Shown here: in pieces, positions 1 through 6,977 of the stretch
Numbering within the stretch: position 1 is the stretch's first letter
Layout of the letters: every line of letters begins with the position of its first letter
NCBI GenBank assembly: GCA_036736205.1
Contig: DAINMX010000153.1
Location: forward strand, 1 to 15,326
Direction of reading: 5' to 3'
Source: XYA12-FULL-58-9 sp001798605
Lineage (GTDB): Bacteria; Myxococcota; XYA12-FULL-58-9
DNA length: 15,326 nucleotides
Notes under the pieces: generated by a model
What the model saw: only the letters and a program-made list of their open reading frames with translations
Told to the model about the DNA's origin: nothing
Databases searched by the model: none
Made by a program: the position numbers and the translations under genes

Positions 1-1020
1 TTGCTCGAGGCCATCATCGCCGAGGGTGGCATGGGGCGGGTCTACGACGCGGTCCATACCAAGCTCGGTCGCCCAGTCGCCCTAAAGATGCTGCTGCCTT
101 CGCAGGCTGCCAACGAAGATGTGCGTAAGCGTTTCTTCGGCGAAGCCCGGGCCGTTAATCGCATCCAACATGAGAACCTGGTCAGCGTTACGGATTTCAT
201 CGATGACGACGACAAGTTCAGCTATTACATCATGGAGCGGTTGCCGGGTTTTTCCTTGCGAACAGTCCTCGAAGAAGCGGGTATTATCGACGTGGAACGC
301 AGCGTGCGCATCTTGCGACAGCTCGCCGACGTGCTTGCTTCACTGCATGAAGACCATATTGTCCATCGCGACCTCAAACCCGAGAACATCTTCATTGTTT
401 CTCAGGCCAGTAACCCCGACTTCGTCAAGCTCATCGATTTCGGCGTCGCGCAAATTCTGGACAAAGAGGGCGAATTGCTCTTGCCCTCCGAGAGCCATGG
501 TTCACTGATTGGCACCCCGCATTACATGGCCCCCGAGCAGGCCGAGGGAAAACCGGTTGACGACCTGGCTGACATTTACGCTTTTGGCGTCGTGATGTTC
601 GAGATGCTCACCGGACGCCACCCGATCGATGCGGACGACATCTCCGACCTTTTGGTGATGAAACGCTCGGTCACCCCACCCGAGGCATCAGGGAACGGGT
701 GGAGTTTCCGCACCGCGAAGCGCCCTAGCTTCCTCAACCGATGCCGCGCAGCGAAGACCAAAATGGTGGTACGGATTGTTCGCCGGAAAGTGGGCACGGC
801 GATAAAAGGTTGTTGCGTGGCTTGCGGGCCAGTACCAGGATCCGCCGCGGACGATCCGTTGATCGTGGCCATCGCATGGAGCCTTGCCGTCGCAGGGCCC
901 TCGTGGCTCGATACCGCCGCAAACGCTGCCGCATTCTTGGTAGCTCGGAGAGTACCAATCGTAGACCCACTCCCAGGAATTGCCGGCCATGTCGTAGAGA
1001 CCGTATTGATTGGGCGCTAG
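1..1020 (+). CDS. Ser/Thr protein kinase, 5'-partial, C-lobe truncated
   Basis: A Hanks-type kinase phosphorylating Ser/Thr of unknown targets. Counting from the first in-window codon, I see the Gly-rich loop AEGGMGRVY (residues 7-15, first Gly replaced by Ala), Lys29 in VALK, the alpha-C Glu48, HRDLKPEN with catalytic Asp124, DFG at 146-148, GTPHYMAPEQ at 171-180 and DIYAFG at 191-196. The window begins inside the gene: TTG at base 1 is probably an internal Leu codon, because the loop normally lies about 10-15 residues from a kinase-domain start. Kinase similarity stops near residue 225 (about base 680). The C-lobe Arg motif (subdomain XI) and any sensor or membrane region are missing. The frame continues to a TAG at 1018-1020, but that tail is antisense to the convergent SUMF1-fold gene and resembles nothing. 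It is either a truncated but still active-looking kinase or a pseudogene. The kinase identity is sure; the 3' end is not. Confidence 0.8.
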   Translation: MLEAIIAEGGMGRVYDAVHTKLGRPVALKMLLPSQAANEDVRKRFFGEARAVNRIQHENLVSVTDFIDDDDKFSYYIMERLPGFSLRTVLEEAGIIDVERSVRILRQLADVLASLHEDHIVHRDLKPENIFIVSQASNPDFVKLIDFGVAQILDKEGELLLPSESHGSLIGTPHYMAPEQAEGKPVDDLADIYAFGVVMFEMLTGRHPIDADDISDLLVMKRSVTPPEASGNGWSFRTAKRPSFLNRCRAAKTKMVVRIVRRKVGTAIKGCCVACGPVPGSAADDPLIVAIAWSLAVAGPSWLDTAANAAAFLVARRVPIVDPLPGIAGHVVETVLIGR

Positions 1021-1557
1021 CGTTCCGACCTCAAAAGTTCGGCCCTTGTCCGGGTGACTGCCCTGTTTAGGCACGCCGCAACTGCGCCCGCGCTCGTCCA
1101 TAATCACGGCGAGTTTGCACGTCGCGACCTCATTGCCCCAGGGGTAGATTCGGCCGTCAGTTCCTCGCGCAGCCTTTTCCCACTGCGCCTCTGTTGGCAG
1201 GTGTTTTCCCATGGCTTTGCAGAATGTGACCGCGTGAAACCAACTCAGCCCCACCTTGGGCTGTTTCGGGCGGCTGTAGTCGTTGTATGCGGTGTGAGCT
1301 TTCTTGCAGTGCCCACTGGTGACACAGTCTTCGTACTGTTTGACGGTGGTTTCAAAGACGTCCATGTAGAATGTCTGGGTCCACACGGTTTCGCGGGGAC
1401 GCGTGTTTAAGGGGCCGTCGTCGGAACCGCGAAAAAAATCGCCGCCGGGAATGCATGCGGTTCCGGCCGGTGGAGTCTCACATGGAATCACAGGAGCTGA
1501 TGCGGTGGACGCCTGCAGAGCAGCGGTGAAAAACATCTGTGTCAAAACGGAGAACAT
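688..1557 (-). CDS. Exported SUMF1/FGE-sulfatase-fold protein lacking catalytic Cys
   Basis: A 289-residue protein of the SUMF1/EgtB/PvdO family. A short hydrophobic N-terminus ending ASTASA looks like a signal peptide, and many Cys residues suggest disulfides outside the cytoplasm. Family landmarks appear in order: IPGGDFFRG, FYMDVFETTVKQYEDCV, GKHLPTEAQWEKAARG, YPWGNE, YGLYDMAGNSWEWVYDWY, RIVRGGSW and a terminal FGLRCA. In true formylglycine-generating enzyme two copper-binding Cys follow the GGS motif by 3 and 8 residues; here those positions are Trp and Ala, so sulfatase activation is unlikely. A binding or structural role, or another iron-enzyme activity, is possible. ATG at 1557 is preceded by GGAAGG at 8-nt spacing. 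It lies 79 bp downstream of the acyl-CoA synthetase beta gene on the same strand, with no obvious terminator between, and its 3' end meets the truncated kinase. Fold assignment is firm; function is unknown. Confidence 0.88.
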   Translation of the reverse strand: MFSVLTQMFFTAALQASTASAPVIPCETPPAGTACIPGGDFFRGSDDGPLNTRPRETVWTQTFYMDVFETTVKQYEDCVTSGHCKKAHTAYNDYSRPKQPKVGLSWFHAVTFCKAMGKHLPTEAQWEKAARGTDGRIYPWGNEVATCKLAVIMDERGRSCGVPKQGSHPDKGRTFEVGTLAPNQYGLYDMAGNSWEWVYDWYSPSYQECGSVCGGIEPRGPCDGKAPCDGHDQRIVRGGSWYWPASHATTFYRRAHFPANNPYHHFGLRCAASVEEARALRGAETPPVP

Positions 1558-1636
1558 GTCGATTGCCTTCCGACTTGGTCGAACATCAATGCCCGAATCT
1601 GCTGTGTCGCCGAGACGCAGGAGATGGCGATTCTGG

Positions 1637-2308
1637 CTACACTTTCGAGTTGAGAACGAGCTTGGCGTCGAGGGCCATCCACTTGTTGTTGACCCAGCCC
1701 AGCGGGTTTATATCGAGCTGGCTGAAGACGTCGCCGAGGTCGATCACCATCCGCGAGATGGCGGCGACGGTCTTGGCCAGAAGGTCGGCGTCGAGATTCA
1801 GGCCGCGATATCCCGAAAACAACGGCGCAATTTGCAGATCACTGAGCATTCTCCGTGCTTCTTCTGCTGAACACGGGGCGAGGCGGAAGGTGACGTCTTG
1901 ATACAACTCGGTGAGAATGCCGCCAGCACCTACCATGACAGCGGTTCCGAATTCTTGGTCGACGAGTCCGCCGACGATGAGTTCGGAGCCACTGACATGC
2001 ACGTGTTCTTCGACCAGAACGGACACGCCGGGAAATTTCGCGCGCATCTCGGTGATTGTGTTCTCGAGCCTATCTGGCTGTACATTTAGCCTCACGCCGC
2101 CTTGATCTGTCTTGTGAAGAATGTCTCCTGAGCAGACCTTGACCACGTAGGGAGGCTGCATGTTCCGAATGGCGACGCTGTCATTGGGACCCAGACGGAG
2201 GCCGGCAGGAGTAGCGATGTCATAACAGGATAGGAGCTCCTTCACATCGAGTTCATCAGGTTTGGTGTTGGAGAGGCCATGTAGCCATTTTTGTGCTGCG
2301 GATCTCAT
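1637..2308 (-). CDS. NDP-forming acyl-CoA synthetase, beta (ATP-grasp) subunit
   Basis: A 223-residue ATP-grasp subunit matching the short beta chain of ADP-forming acetyl/acyl-CoA synthetases, which interconvert acyl-CoA + ADP + Pi with acid + ATP + CoA. Visible family motifs are PPYVVKVCSGDILHKTDQGG (nucleotide-binding Lys and the HKTD-GGV element), VEEHVHVSGSELIVGG, VMVGAGGILTELYQDVTFRL and the C-terminal DINPLGW. Size fits the archaeal-type beta chain of about 230 residues. The start at 2308 was chosen because its ATG shares the sequence ATGA with the stop of the upstream alpha gene (2305-2308), the hallmark of translational coupling. The frame is open further upstream to 2386, but that extension is a Cys/His/Arg-rich stretch with no family similarity. 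Acid substrate cannot be told from sequence. Confidence 0.88.
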   Translation of the reverse strand: MRSAAQKWLHGLSNTKPDELDVKELLSCYDIATPAGLRLGPNDSVAIRNMQPPYVVKVCSGDILHKTDQGGVRLNVQPDRLENTITEMRAKFPGVSVLVEEHVHVSGSELIVGGLVDQEFGTAVMVGAGGILTELYQDVTFRLAPCSAEEARRMLSDLQIAPLFSGYRGLNLDADLLAKTVAAISRMVIDLGDVFSQLDINPLGWVNNKWMALDAKLVLNSKV

Positions 2309-3753
2309 GGCGTACCCTCCATGGTGTGAACAAATTCTGCACGTTCGACGAGTGTGCGAACAGCTCGTACAGCGCGCGCGACACATGGGTATCCAATGAC
2401 GCCGTTGTCGTAGAAACGACGCAAGAGACCATCGGTAAACGGACCAAACTGGCCAACGACGACAATGGGTTTGTCCACATCTGCGGCAACCGCAGCGGTG
2501 TGTGCCACCAGGGCATCGCTGATGCCTGGGGGGGCAAACAGGGCGACACAGATCACCGCGTCAACTCCGTCGTCTGCTGTGACGATGCGCAAAGTATCGC
2601 CCGTCATCTCGTCAGTGGCCGATGCCGTGAGATCCACGGGGTTCGCAACCGATGCAAACCCCGGCACGATGGCTCGTAACTTTGCTTCGGTGTCTGGACT
2701 GAGATGGGCCATCTGCAACCGGGTTCGTTGTCGTCGGCTTTCGATGTAATCCGCGGCCATGACGCCATACCCGCCGCCGGACGAAATGACCGCCACCCTT
2801 GGGCCTCGGGGAAGGGGAGCCCCAGCGAGTACTCTGGCCGCGTCACAAAGTTGCTCTTCATCAAAAACGCGCTGAATACAGAACTGTCGGAAAGCGCCAC
2901 TCACGACCCGATCAGAGCCGGCGAGTCTTCCTGTGTGCGAGCTCGCTGCGGCTGCACCGGCTGCGGTCCGACCGGCCTTGAGTACGACCACTGGCTTCTT
3001 ACGCGAAACTTGCCCGGCGATTTCGAGGAATGCACGACCGTCGGAGAAGTTCTCCATGTACAACATGATGCAGTTGGTGCGGTCATCGTCGCCGAAGTAG
3101 CGGAGGAAATCGAGCTCATTGAGGTCGACCTTGTTGCCGAGGCCGACGAAGGCCCGCAAACCGAAACCGATGTTGCTCGCGACACCCAAACCCTCTGTAC
3201 CAACCGAACCACTCTGGGTGATGAAGGCGACGCCGCCACCACCGGCGAGCGCGCGATCACCATGCTCGACGAAGATGGTATCGATGCGTTCTCGGGGCAC
3301 AAAGATTCCCAGGCTGTTGGGGCCAAGGATACGGCTCCCCGTCGTGGCTACCACTGCCCGCAACTTGTCCTCGAGGATTCTCCCCTCGGCACCGACTTCG
3401 CTGAAGCCGCCAGCGACGACAATGATGAAGGGAATGCCTTTATGACCACAGTCTGCTGCAGCCTGCACTGCTTGCCCAGCGTTCACAGTGATGACTGCGA
3501 CATCGACGCCTTCGGGAAGATCCTCGACCCGGGGTATGACGTCGTGTCCCAGCAGTGTCTTCTGCGTGGGGTGCACCGGGTATACCGGTCGTTCCGTTCG
3601 CCGGAGAAGATCGAATACGATTCGACCGACCTTGCCGGGTTTGCTGGTTGCGCCAACAACGGCGATGGCCCGTGGCCGAAACAGCTTCGCCAGCGGCCAC
3701 TCGCCCCAATCACTGTCGCTGCGTGTTGGCATCCTCGATGCAGAGCGGTCCAT
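2305..3753 (-). CDS. NDP-forming acyl-CoA synthetase, alpha subunit
   Basis: A 482-residue alpha chain. It has an N-terminal CoA-binding Rossmann domain (LFRPRAIAVVGATSKPGKVG at about residues 24-43), then two succinyl-CoA-synthetase-like flavodoxin domains (AFITQSGSVGTEG; ISSGGGYGVMAADYIES). The phospho-histidine loop ASSHTGRLAGSD carries the predicted active-site His at residue 273 (bases 2935-2937). It should form the acyl-phosphate/phospho-His intermediate and pass the phosphate to the beta chain encoded next. ATG at 3753 has GAGG 6 nt upstream; the next in-frame ATG, at 3732, has its GAGG directly abutting and is less plausible. Many bacterial homologs are single alpha-beta fusions, so the split arrangement is notable. 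The gene is divergent from the REC-GGDEF gene across a 134-bp spacer. Likely roles are energy-yielding use of acyl-CoA thioesters or activation of acetate, propionate or aryl acids. Confidence 0.9.
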   Translation of the reverse strand: MDRSASRMPTRSDSDWGEWPLAKLFRPRAIAVVGATSKPGKVGRIVFDLLRRTERPVYPVHPTQKTLLGHDVIPRVEDLPEGVDVAVITVNAGQAVQAAADCGHKGIPFIIVVAGGFSEVGAEGRILEDKLRAVVATTGSRILGPNSLGIFVPRERIDTIFVEHGDRALAGGGGVAFITQSGSVGTEGLGVASNIGFGLRAFVGLGNKVDLNELDFLRYFGDDDRTNCIMLYMENFSDGRAFLEIAGQVSRKKPVVVLKAGRTAAGAAAASSHTGRLAGSDRVVSGAFRQFCIQRVFDEEQLCDAARVLAGAPLPRGPRVAVISSGGGYGVMAADYIESRRQRTRLQMAHLSPDTEAKLRAIVPGFASVANPVDLTASATDEMTGDTLRIVTADDGVDAVICVALFAPPGISDALVAHTAAVAADVDKPIVVVGQFGPFTDGLLRRFYDNGVIGYPCVARAVRAVRTLVERAEFVHTMEGTP

Positions 3754-3887
3754 CTCTCACCTCAGGGTTCGGCACTGGTTCTACCTCGGAAGTGCCCGCG
3801 GTTCCACATGTCTTGCGCCCTATTGCCAGGGGAGTCACATCGTCTTATCAACAGCAAGTGGGATCCCCGACAAATACCATAGCGGAT

Positions 3888-4898
3888 ATGCCACACGTCC
3901 TCATTGTCGATGACGATGAGGCGATAGGTGCATTTCTCGGCCGTCTCCTGGAATCCAAGGGTTGGCGTGTATCGATCGCCAAGGATGCCGCGGCGGCACT
4001 GGCGCTCGTTGCAGGGAACAACTTTGACGTAGCGCTCCTCGACAAGAATCTGCCGGACATGACCGGGCTCGATCTGGTACCGCACGTTCGCAAGAGCCTT
4101 CCCGAGGTAGAGATCATCATCATGACCGCTCACGCGGACACGCGGAGTCTGCTGCAGGCCATCGGTTCGGGGGTGTATGACTATCTGGTCAAGCCCTTCA
4201 GCTCTCTCGATGAAGTCAGTCACACGTTGAAGCGCGCCCTTGAGAAACGCCAGATGGCTCGTGAGAATCGGCAACTCATTGCAGACCTCGAGGAGGCAAA
4301 CGGTCGCCTCACCCGTATGAATGAGGATCTCGAGAAGATGGTGGCGGAGCGGACAAGACAGCTCGAGCAACTCAGTTTAACTGATGATGTCACGGGGCTC
4401 TACAATCAGCGTTTTTTGCACAGCCGGTTGGACGAGGAGTATTATCGGTCTATGCGTTACCAGCGGTCGTTGTCGGTGGTGATGCTCGATGTCGACAATT
4501 TCAAGAACGTCAACGACTCCCACGACCATCTTTTTGGCAGTCGGGTACTCAACAGAGTTGGTGAGTTGTTGAGTGCCGGTATTCGTGACGTGGATATGGC
4601 GGTCCGCTACGGTGGTGATGAGTTTGTTCTTATTCTGCCCGAAACCTGCGCAGAGGGTGCTCCCGCGGCCGCGGAGCGCCTGCGGGGCGAGATTGAGAGG
4701 GCCGAGGTCGGGGATAATGACTCCGCGTATCAGGTGACGGTTTCAATGGGAGTCGCGAGTGTCGATGATTGCGAGGTTTCCAGCGCCCAGGGACTTCTGC
4801 AGGCCGCCGATCGGGCGCTGTATGCGGCCAAGAAAAATGGACGCAATTGTGTCTACAAGATGACTGGCAAAGAGGTGCTTCGCGTCACCACCCCGTGA
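3888..4898 (+). CDS. REC-GGDEF response regulator (diguanylate cyclase)
   Basis: A 336-residue cytosolic response regulator predicted to make cyclic di-GMP when phosphorylated. The receiver domain (about 1-120) has the acidic pocket D8-D9-D10, phosphoacceptor Asp52 in VALLDKNLP, Thr80 in IIIMTAHAD and Lys102 in LVKPF. A signalling helix rich in Glu/Arg/Leu (about 120-162) leads to the GGDEF domain, which starts at LSLTDDVTGLYNQRF. The active-site motif is intact (GGDEF, 242-246). An inhibitory I-site RDVD (233-236) lies five residues before it, so product feedback is expected. The start is ATG at 3888, immediately before the receiver strand PHVLIVDDD. The Shine-Dalgarno is poor; an in-frame GTG at 3858 and a much longer open frame upstream exist, but the latter is antisense to the acyl-CoA synthetase. 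No partner histidine kinase is visible. The next gene on the same strand begins 68 bp downstream. Confidence 0.92.
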   Translation: MPHVLIVDDDEAIGAFLGRLLESKGWRVSIAKDAAAALALVAGNNFDVALLDKNLPDMTGLDLVPHVRKSLPEVEIIIMTAHADTRSLLQAIGSGVYDYLVKPFSSLDEVSHTLKRALEKRQMARENRQLIADLEEANGRLTRMNEDLEKMVAERTRQLEQLSLTDDVTGLYNQRFLHSRLDEEYYRSMRYQRSLSVVMLDVDNFKNVNDSHDHLFGSRVLNRVGELLSAGIRDVDMAVRYGGDEFVLILPETCAEGAPAAAERLRGEIERAEVGDNDSAYQVTVSMGVASVDDCEVSSAQGLLQAADRALYAAKKNGRNCVYKMTGKEVLRVTTP

Positions 4899-4966
4899 AC
4901 ACGCGCGTTTGCTGGTCGTGCAATGTGTAACAGAGGTTGTGAGCAACAAAAGGCGAGCGCGACACG

Positions 4967-6277
4967 ATGACTCATCCGACAGTTATTCTCGGGGCCGGGC
5001 TCACTGGCTTGTCGTGTGCGTACCATCTGGATGGTGAGCGAATTGTTATTGAGCGAGAAGCAGAGGTCGGTGGCACCGCACGGTCGAGCTCCCATGGTGG
5101 GTTCACCTTTGACTGCACTGGCCATTGGCTGCACCTCTCGGACAAGAAGATCAGATCGTTGGTCGAGGAGCTTCTCCCGGGTGAGTTGCTCACCATCAAT
5201 CGGCGTTCTGAAGTACATCTGGGCGGCATGCGAACGCCCTATCCGTTTCAAGCCAACACCTACGGCCGCGACCCTCGTTTGATTGCACAGTGTGTGCTCG
5301 GATTCTTCGAGGCGCGAGAGGCCGCTGTGCGCGGTGAGCACCAGCCACCGAAGTCTTTCGAGGAATACATTCGTCAGAAAATGGGCAACGGCATCGCCGA
5401 GCATTTCATGATTCCGTACAACCGCAAACTGTGGACGATTCCTCCCAACCAAATGGCCCATGAGTGGTGCGGTCGCTTTGTCCCAATCCCAACGCCAGAG
5501 GAGGTGGTGCTCGGCGCGGTCATGCCCGACGCCAATGGGACTCTCGGTTACAACGCGAGCTTTTTGTATCCAAAGAGTGGCGGCATCGGACGGCTGCCAC
5601 GAGCATTGGAGCTCAAGCTCGACGTCAATGTGCGTCTGCATAATTCAGCAGTCGTTGTCGACTGGGAGAAGCGTACTGTTGGATTGAGTGATGGCACCAC
5701 GGTTGGATATCGCAGCCTGGTTTCGACTCTTCCTATCACCGACCTGGTTGGGATGCTACGTTCGCCACCGGGCCTTATCGTGGCTGCGGCTGGATTGCTT
5801 CACGCCGCAAGTGTGACCTACTGGGACGTCGGGGTTGCAGGGACGAACCCACCAGGAAGCGCACATTGGATCTATTTTCCTGAATCCGAAATCCCTTTTT
5901 ATCGGGCCGGATCTGCAAGCGCTGTCCTGTCGACGTTGGCACCGTCGGGGCATCGCTCATATTATGTCGAGGTGTCGCACCGTCGGGGCACCTTGTGCCC
6001 GGTTTCGACGGCAGAGATCATCGCTGGCATGCGGGCCGTGGGTCTGCTTGGCGCTAACGAGGAGCCCGTCGTTTTGCGGCGCACTCTCATTGAGTGCGCC
6101 TATGTAATTATGGATGCCGCCTATGGGGCATCACGGGCCACTGTGCTCGATTGGCTCGGGAAGCATGGCATTGTATCTGTAGGTCGATACGGTGCTTGGA
6201 CATATGATTCAATGGAGGGGGCAATGATACAAGGGCGGGATGCCGCCCAAAGAGTCCGTGAGCTGCGAAATGGGTGA
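4967..6277 (+). CDS. FAD-dependent UDP-galactopyranose mutase/protoporphyrinogen oxidase-like protein
   Basis: A 436-residue flavoprotein of the amine-oxidase/UGM/PPOX superfamily. The N-terminal dinucleotide-binding motif is VILGAGLTGLSCAYHL (GxGxxG at residues 9-14), followed by the Glu-bearing second strand IVIEREAEVGGTARS. MIPYNRKLWTIPPNQM resembles the Y-x-x-K-x-W-x-x-P segment of UGM-like enzymes, and the C-terminus GRYGAWTYDSMEGAMIQGRDAA is the usual second FAD-contacting motif. No transmembrane segment is seen. Linkage to a glycosyltransferase and a deacetylase makes a sugar- or lipid-linked-glycan substrate more likely than porphyrin, but the reaction is not determinable from sequence. 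The ATG at 4967 has only a modest purine-rich stretch (AAAGGCGAG) upstream. The gene overlaps the next one by 8 bases, so the three genes are probably one operon. Confidence 0.8.
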   Translation: MTHPTVILGAGLTGLSCAYHLDGERIVIEREAEVGGTARSSSHGGFTFDCTGHWLHLSDKKIRSLVEELLPGELLTINRRSEVHLGGMRTPYPFQANTYGRDPRLIAQCVLGFFEAREAAVRGEHQPPKSFEEYIRQKMGNGIAEHFMIPYNRKLWTIPPNQMAHEWCGRFVPIPTPEEVVLGAVMPDANGTLGYNASFLYPKSGGIGRLPRALELKLDVNVRLHNSAVVVDWEKRTVGLSDGTTVGYRSLVSTLPITDLVGMLRSPPGLIVAAAGLLHAASVTYWDVGVAGTNPPGSAHWIYFPESEIPFYRAGSASAVLSTLAPSGHRSYYVEVSHRRGTLCPVSTAEIIAGMRAVGLLGANEEPVVLRRTLIECAYVIMDAAYGASRATVLDWLGKHGIVSVGRYGAWTYDSMEGAMIQGRDAAQRVRELRNG

Positions 6278-6977
6278 ACCACTGCTGTCTGTCGTCATTC
6301 CTATCTTCAATGAGGAGGCGATTCTCGATACCGCAGCCCGCGCGCTGCACCAGCGTTTGCAAACGCGCGGTTATTCTTTTGAGATTCTCTTGGCGGAGAA
6401 TGGCAGCACCGACTCAACAAGATTGATCGCCGCGGCCCTAGAGTCCGAGCTGCCCGAGGTTCGGGTGTTGGAGATCGGAGAGCCGAACTACGGCCGCGCC
6501 TTGCGCTGTGGTATTGAGGCCGCGTCAGGAAAGTACGTCATCTGCGACGAGATTGATCTTGGCGACGTCGACTTCTATGACCGCGCGGTTGCACTGTTGG
6601 AAACGGGCGCGGACATGGTGGTTGGCTCGAAACGCCATCCGCACAGCAATGATGCGCGTCCGTGGTTGCGGCGCCAAGGGACCGCGGTGATGAACTCTCT
6701 GTTGCGCTTCGCCCTGGATTTTCGCGGCACCGACACACATGGGCTCAAGGCGTTCCGGCGCGAGCGGCTGTTGCCCGTTGTTGCGTCGTGCATCGTCGAA
6801 CAAAACCTGTTTGCCTCGGAGCTGGTGATTCGCGCCGGCCGTGTGGGCCTCGACGTGCGTGAGATACCGTTGCACTTGCGGGAGATACGTCCGCCGTCGG
6901 TTGGGTTGATGCGACGTGTCCCGAATGTCATGTTCGACCTCGGCCGTCTCATCTGGATCATTCGCGTGCACCGATGA
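6270..6977 (+). CDS. Family 2 glycosyltransferase, DPM1/ArnC-like
   Basis: A 235-residue GT-A-fold glycosyltransferase. It opens with LLSVVIPIFNEE, continues with ILLAENGSTDSTRL (Asn where Asp is usual in DGSTD) and NYGRALRCGIEAASGKYVIC. The metal-site region reads CDEIDLGD, an ExD in place of the usual DxD. The end, LREIRPPSVGLMRRVPNVMFDLGRL, resembles dolichol/undecaprenyl-phosphate sugar transferases, so a lipid-phosphate acceptor is plausible. ArnC-type enzymes carry C-terminal membrane helices; this protein ends without a clear one. Start choice: ATG at 6270 places the first beta strand five residues in, as is common in the family, and overlaps the upstream stop by 8 bases. An in-frame ATG at 6240 directly after GGGCGGG is the alternative and adds 10 residues. 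Its stop shares ATGA with the next start, implying coupled translation. Confidence 0.85.
   Translation: MGEPLLSVVIPIFNEEAILDTAARALHQRLQTRGYSFEILLAENGSTDSTRLIAAALESELPEVRVLEIGEPNYGRALRCGIEAASGKYVICDEIDLGDVDFYDRAVALLETGADMVVGSKRHPHSNDARPWLRRQGTAVMNSLLRFALDFRGTDTHGLKAFRRERLLPVVASCIVEQNLFASELVIRAGRVGLDVREIPLHLREIRPPSVGLMRRVPNVMFDLGRLIWIIRVHR

Noticed and set aside
741..1070. A plus-strand frame that might encode a kinase C-lobe after a frameshift
   Set aside because: The translation is Arg-rich and shows no kinase subdomain X/XI features. It is antisense to the SUMF1-fold gene.
2704..3882. A 392-codon open frame on the plus strand
   Set aside because: Entirely antisense to the acyl-CoA synthetase alpha gene. 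Its translation shows no recognisable fold, while the opposite strand has all family motifs.
3555..3887. An N-terminal extension of the REC-GGDEF protein by 111 residues
   Set aside because: Most of it is antisense to the synthetase gene and has no domain character. The receiver domain begins directly at the ATG at 3888.
4853..5641. A 262-codon minus-strand frame across the flavoprotein gene
   Set aside because: The translation is unrecognisable and the plus strand carries the FAD-binding motifs and operon-type overlaps.
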